Shown here one piece after another: positions 47,433 through 52,753 of a stretch of DNA of 52,753 bases (positions are counted from its first letter, which is position 1; each line of letters opens with the position of its first letter). Below the pieces are notes generated by a model. That model was not told where the DNA came from, did no database searches, and worked only from the letters and a program-made list of their open reading frames with translations. Source of the DNA: Gammaproteobacteria bacterium (GTDB lineage Bacteria > Pseudomonadota > Gammaproteobacteria > Arenicellales > CAJQKF01); assembly GCA_030429665.1 (NCBI GenBank), contig JAUIEZ010000017.1, forward strand, positions 1 to 52,753. The letters run 5' to 3'. The position numbers and the translations under genes are program-made.

Positions 47433-48239
47433 ATGAACCGATACACCGAAGTTCGATGCTATCCCGCGCCACTGCAAAGGGCGTTTGCGGTATTCGTGCT
47501 GCTGATGCTGGTATTGGTCGGCACCGCGGCCCTGGCACCCGCGCCGGCTCTCGCCGGCGAGGAAACAACGATGGCGGAGGTCGACAACGGCGATCCGCTG
47601 GAGGGGTTCAACCGCGCCATATACCGCTTCAACGAACGCGTCGATCGCGCCATCCTGCGCCCGGTGGCGGTGCGTTACGTCCGTTACGTGCCTCCCAAGG
47701 TTCGTCGCGGCGTGAAGAACTTCGTTTCCAACCTGCGCGAGCCCACGACCATCGTGAACGATCTGTTGCAGGGCAAGGTCACCCAGGCCGGCAGGGACAC
47801 CATGCGTTTCCTGCTCAACTCGACGGTAGGTTTGCTGGGGATCTTCGACGTGGCCGCACACCTGGATCTTCACCGTAATCACGAAGACTTCGGGCAAACG
47901 TTCGGCAAGTGGGGACTGCCGCCCGGACCGTACCTCGTCCTGCCGTTTCTCGGACCCAGTTCCGTACGCGACGCCGCGGGCCTGGTACCCCAGTACATGT
48001 ACACCGATCTCGCCTCCGGGGTCGAGGACGACGGGCTGATGTGGACCATCTTCGCAACGCGCGCGGTGGACACCCGCGCCGATTTGTTGAAGGCCGACAA
48101 GGTACTGGAAGAGCAGCTCGATCCTTACGTGTTCGTGCGGGAAACATACCGTCAACGGCGCTTGAGCGAGGTCTACGACGGCGAGCCGCCGGAAGTCGAA
48201 GACGAGTTCCTCGACGAAATCCTGATGGAGAGCCAGTGA
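47433..48239 (+). CDS. mlaA: MlaA/VacJ outer-membrane lipid-asymmetry protein
   Basis: This 268-residue protein has the MlaA core DPLEGFNRAIYRFNERVDRA, then NFVSNLREPTTIVNDLLQG, and HNEDFGQTFGKWG-like HRNHEDFGQTFGKWGLPPGP and YLVLPFLGPSSVRD. It removes misplaced phospholipid from the outer leaflet and hands it to MlaC. Most MlaA proteins are lipoproteins. Here the signal peptide ends PAPALA-GEE with no cysteine, so it seems to be released by signal peptidase I. The other mla genes are absent. Confidence 0.9.
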   Translation: MNRYTEVRCYPAPLQRAFAVFVLLMLVLVGTAALAPAPALAGEETTMAEVDNGDPLEGFNRAIYRFNERVDRAILRPVAVRYVRYVPPKVRRGVKNFVSNLREPTTIVNDLLQGKVTQAGRDTMRFLLNSTVGLLGIFDVAAHLDLHRNHEDFGQTFGKWGLPPGPYLVLPFLGPSSVRDAAGLVPQYMYTDLASGVEDDGLMWTIFATRAVDTRADLLKADKVLEEQLDPYVFVRETYRQRRLSEVYDGEPPEVEDEFLDEILMESQ

Positions 48240-48317
48240 CCGCTACGCTGACGGATTTCCCTGCCGACCGTACCGCCGACGGTACCCCGGTTGCCGAGCC
48301 CGTAGTCTGAACCGCTC

Positions 48318-49133
48318 ATGTCGCTGTACGCCATCGGCGACATACAGGGTTGCCCGGGCGCGCTCGATGCGCTTCTCGCCGACATTCGCTTCGATCCCGC
48401 CCACGATCACGTGGTACTCGTGGGAGACCTGGTCAACCGGGGGCCCGATTCGGCCGGCGTCATGGAGCGCGTGCTGTCGCTTGGCGACGCGGTTTCCTGC
48501 GTGCTTGGCAACCACGACCTCAATACACTGGCGGTTGCCGAGGGCGTGCGACCGCTGAAGGCGCGCGATACGATTTCGGCGATGCTCGATTCCCCTCGCG
48601 CCGGTCGCTGGCTCGACTGGTTGCGCCGCCAACCGCTGATGATTCGACGTCCGGGTTACATCTTCTCCCACGCCGGCATCTACCCGCGATGGGACGCGGA
48701 CACCGCCATGGCGCGGGCGCGGGAAGTCGAGAACGCCCTGCAAGGCCCGGATCACGGCGCCTTTCTCGCCTCGATGTACGGCGCGGAACCCACCCGGTGG
48801 CACGACGCGCTCGAGGGTTTCGACCGGCTTCGCTTCATCACCAATGCGTTCACCCGCATGCGCTTCGTCGACGCCCGGGGCAACCTCGATCTCGACGAAA
48901 CCGGGCCTCCGGGCAGCCAGGGCGAAGGTCTCGTGCCGTGGTTTACGGCGCCTCGGCGACTGGCGTTGGCAGAGACCGTCGTCTTCGGGCATTGGTCGTC
49001 GCTGGGCTATTACACGCGCAACAACGTCATCGGCCTCGATACCGGGTGTGTTTGGGGGCGTATTCTCACTGCGGTAAGATTGGACCCGCTTCCCGTTATC
49101 TCCCGGTGCATCAATTGCAAGGAACCCCTTTGA
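48318..49133 (+). CDS. apaH: Symmetrical bis(5'-nucleosyl)-tetraphosphatase
   Basis: This 271-residue metallophosphatase hydrolyses Ap4A to two ADP. The metal motifs are present: YAIGDIQGC (residues 4-12), VLVGDLVNRGPDS near 35, LGNHDLN near 63 and FGHWSSLGYY near 235. It is followed by apaG with a TGATG overlap, the reverse of the apaG-apaH order in E. coli. It may also decap Np4-capped RNA, as its E. coli homologue does. Confidence 0.95.
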   Translation: MSLYAIGDIQGCPGALDALLADIRFDPAHDHVVLVGDLVNRGPDSAGVMERVLSLGDAVSCVLGNHDLNTLAVAEGVRPLKARDTISAMLDSPRAGRWLDWLRRQPLMIRRPGYIFSHAGIYPRWDADTAMARAREVENALQGPDHGAFLASMYGAEPTRWHDALEGFDRLRFITNAFTRMRFVDARGNLDLDETGPPGSQGEGLVPWFTAPRRLALAETVVFGHWSSLGYYTRNNVIGLDTGCVWGRILTAVRLDPLPVISRCINCKEPL

Positions 49134-49513
49134 TGAACGACCACGAACGGGCCATCGCGATTACCGTGAAAACCGCCTATCTACCCGGCCGCTCCAACCC
49201 GGAAGAAAATCGTTATTTTTTCGCCTATACGATCACCATTCGCAACAACGGCAAACGCGTCGCGCAGTTGCTGTCACGGCACTGGATCATCACCGACGCC
49301 GACGGCAATCGGCAGGAAGTGCGTGGTGAGGGTGTCGTCGGCCAGCAACCGGTGCTGGCGCCGGGTGAAAGCTTCGAATATACCAGCGGCACGTTCCTGG
49401 CAACGCCGGTCGGCACGATGAAAGGTAGTTACCAGATGATCGAAGCAGAAGGCGACCGGTTCGAAGCAAATATACCCGAGTTCGTACTATCCTTCCCGCG
49501 CACGCTACACTGA
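49133..49513 (+). CDS. apaG: ApaG (CorD) family protein
   Basis: This 126-residue single-domain protein has the ApaG signature: FFAYTITIRNNGKRVAQLLSRHW, then GVVGQQPVLAPGESFEYTSG and GSYQMI. It has an immunoglobulin-like fold and an unclear cellular role. The ATG overlaps the apaH stop, and AAGGA lies 14 bases upstream. Confidence 0.95.
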   Translation: MNDHERAIAITVKTAYLPGRSNPEENRYFFAYTITIRNNGKRVAQLLSRHWIITDADGNRQEVRGEGVVGQQPVLAPGESFEYTSGTFLATPVGTMKGSYQMIEAEGDRFEANIPEFVLSFPRTLH

Positions 49514-49519
49514 AGCGAC

Positions 49520-49539
49520 GGCCCGCCGAAAGCCGGGCC
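49520..49539. terminator. Hairpin between apaG and gyrB (convergent)
   Basis: GGCCCG, an 8-base loop and CGGGCC lie in the 31-bp gap between convergent genes. It could slow polymerase from both sides; no T-run is present. Confidence 0.4.
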
Positions 49540-49544
49540 AATGT

Positions 49545-51986
<2,442 letters not shown>

Positions 51987-51989
<3 letters not shown>

Positions 51990-52020
51990 TTTTTTCAACT
52001 ACATAGTTGCTAAAAAATGC
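51987..52020. repeat. AT-rich inverted repeat over the gyrB promoter
   Basis: GCATTTTTT-CAACTA-CA-TAGTTG-CT-AAAAAATGC forms a 15-bp stem with a 2-base mismatch on one side. A second pairing, TTTTAGC (51982-51988) with GCTAAAA, competes with the first. It covers the spacer and -35 region of gyrB. It could act as a cruciform, a protein site or a terminator for transcription from the right. Confidence 0.65.
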
Positions 52021-52105
52021 CGGCGCGACGGCGCTTCAGCTTGGCATGGGCCGGGGAGATCGTTTCGTCTTCCCGGTAGCCGTGTCCATTGCGACAGCGA
52101 CACCA

Positions 52106-52121
52106 TGTTTCACGTGAAACA
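52106..52121. promoter_or_regulatory. parS chromosome-partition site
   Basis: TGTTTCACGTGAAACA is a perfect 16-bp palindrome identical to the bacterial parS consensus bound by ParB. It lies 153 bp upstream of gyrB, in keeping with an origin-proximal location. parA and parB are not in the window. Confidence 0.9.
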
Positions 52122-52753
52122 CCTCCGGCGGTCCGTGTTCTTGCTGACCGACATGGGCAGTTGGTCCGTCGAGTTACCCGAATCCAGAAATCTCGCGAAT
52201 TGGCGGAATCGTGGAATTCCCCAGTTGTGAATCAACTCGATTTGGCAAGCCACCGGCGAGTTTCCGCCTAACGGCTTGAATCGATAGGTCCCGATTCTAC
52301 GAATTTCCTAGATCACCGAGGCACGAGGTTGCCGACACGGAAAACAAGGCACCGGAACCCCGATATGAAGACGGTTTACTCCCGGCAGTCGCGTCGCTCG
52401 TCATGCCGATCGTTGCGTCGGGTATAACTGGAACGCGCGCCTGCCCGATACCGAAACGCGGCGAAGACGAACTCACCGCGGTTCGTAAGCCATCGGCATG
52501 GGGATACGTCCAACTCGTCGGCTTGCCTCGCACCGAGCGTCGACGACCGTCGATACCCGTCCGGATGGATCGAGACACGTCACGGCGACGTAAAGACCCC
52601 GCGAACGCCAATCCTGTGTACCGGTTTCTCTCGACGCAACGGTTCTGCCGAAACTTTCGGTCGATGTCGAGGATACCGGAGCAAGATTCCCGTCTCCGCA
52701 CGTATCGGGCGCGTCGATCGATATGACCCTGGGTGCGACCTCGTCGAGGCCAT

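Noticed and set aside
48236-48310. A 24-codon GTG frame overlapping the mlaA stop
   Set aside because: The overlap (GTGA) is suggestive, but the peptide is featureless and a small hairpin lies inside it. There is not enough to call a gene.
52190-52240. TGTGAATCA near 52216 as a DnaA box
   Set aside because: It differs from TTATCCACA/TGTGGATAA at two positions and stands alone. There is no cluster of boxes and no AT-rich unwinding region, so no origin is called.
52297-52726. Open frames on both strands at the right edge
   Set aside because: Translations are Arg/Ser-rich with no family resemblance, weak codon bias and no ribosome site.

Overview
The window is a GC-rich bacterial chromosome segment that reads as a gammaproteobacterium. 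The evidence is the gene order atpIBEFHAGDC-glmU-glmS, apaH-apaG, a PCMT-like gene next to tolC, MlaA, a Kdo/WaaP-type sugar kinase and gyrB. Two TRAP transporter systems suggest a marine or saline habitat, but no genus can be named from sequence alone. The atp operon, gyrB and a perfect 16-bp parS site (52106-52121) suggest the segment lies near the replication origin. I saw no tRNA, rRNA, CRISPR array or insertion sequence.

Layout. (1) 1-868: the end of a glutaredoxin-like gene overlapping a spermidine-synthase-like gene. (2) 869-9302: an uptake and catabolism locus. One operon (+) encodes a fused TRAP permease, a type II haloacid dehalogenase-like enzyme and a TAXI binding protein. A convergent operon (-) encodes DctM, DctQ, DctP and an AhpD-like protein. 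A Crp/Fnr-family regulator sits beside them, and the same palindrome, TGTCAA-N4-TTGACA, lies in front of both operons at about -42 from a plausible start. (3) 9403-11044: a RES/Xre toxin-antitoxin pair and a GNAT acetyltransferase. (4) 11160-21671: glmS, glmU and the complete ATP synthase operon with a good sigma-70 promoter. (5) 21935-23321: a CBS-domain protein and a DsbA/FrnE-like protein. (6) 23443-36938: a dense signalling island. It holds an orphan FliA-type sigma factor, an OmpR-type regulator, PAS kinase and Hpt operon with 4-bp overlaps, an HTH-receiver protein, a PAS-GGDEF cyclase, a 1264-residue hybrid kinase, and an operon of receiver-PP2C phosphatase, STAS protein, RsbW-like ATPase and membrane hybrid kinase. 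Three sites shaped like sigma-28 promoters, TAAA/TCAA-N15-(N)CCGATA-like, precede the cyclase, the large hybrid kinase and the phosphatase operon. (7) 36985-49513: envelope and housekeeping genes: galE, rfbC, adk, a PCMT-like gene, tolC, sfsA, an exported hydratase-like protein, a SEX4-like phosphatase, an Omp85 barrel, a sugar kinase, a methyltransferase, ialB, mlaA, apaH and apaG. (8) 49545-52753: gyrB, an AT-rich hairpin over its promoter, parS and about 0.7 kb with no recognisable gene.

The best candidate for an undescribed system is region 6. It brings together the parts of the Pseudomonas HptB-HsbR-HsbA/FlgM-FliA/HsbD type of pathway (Hpt, receiver-PP2C, RsbW-like ATPase, STAS, diguanylate cyclase, sigma-28) without any flagellar gene in view, and its promoters look as if its own sigma factor reads them. 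The second is region 2, a two-transporter regulon with a shared operator that differs from the CRP site at the base pair read by the substituted residue of the local regulator.
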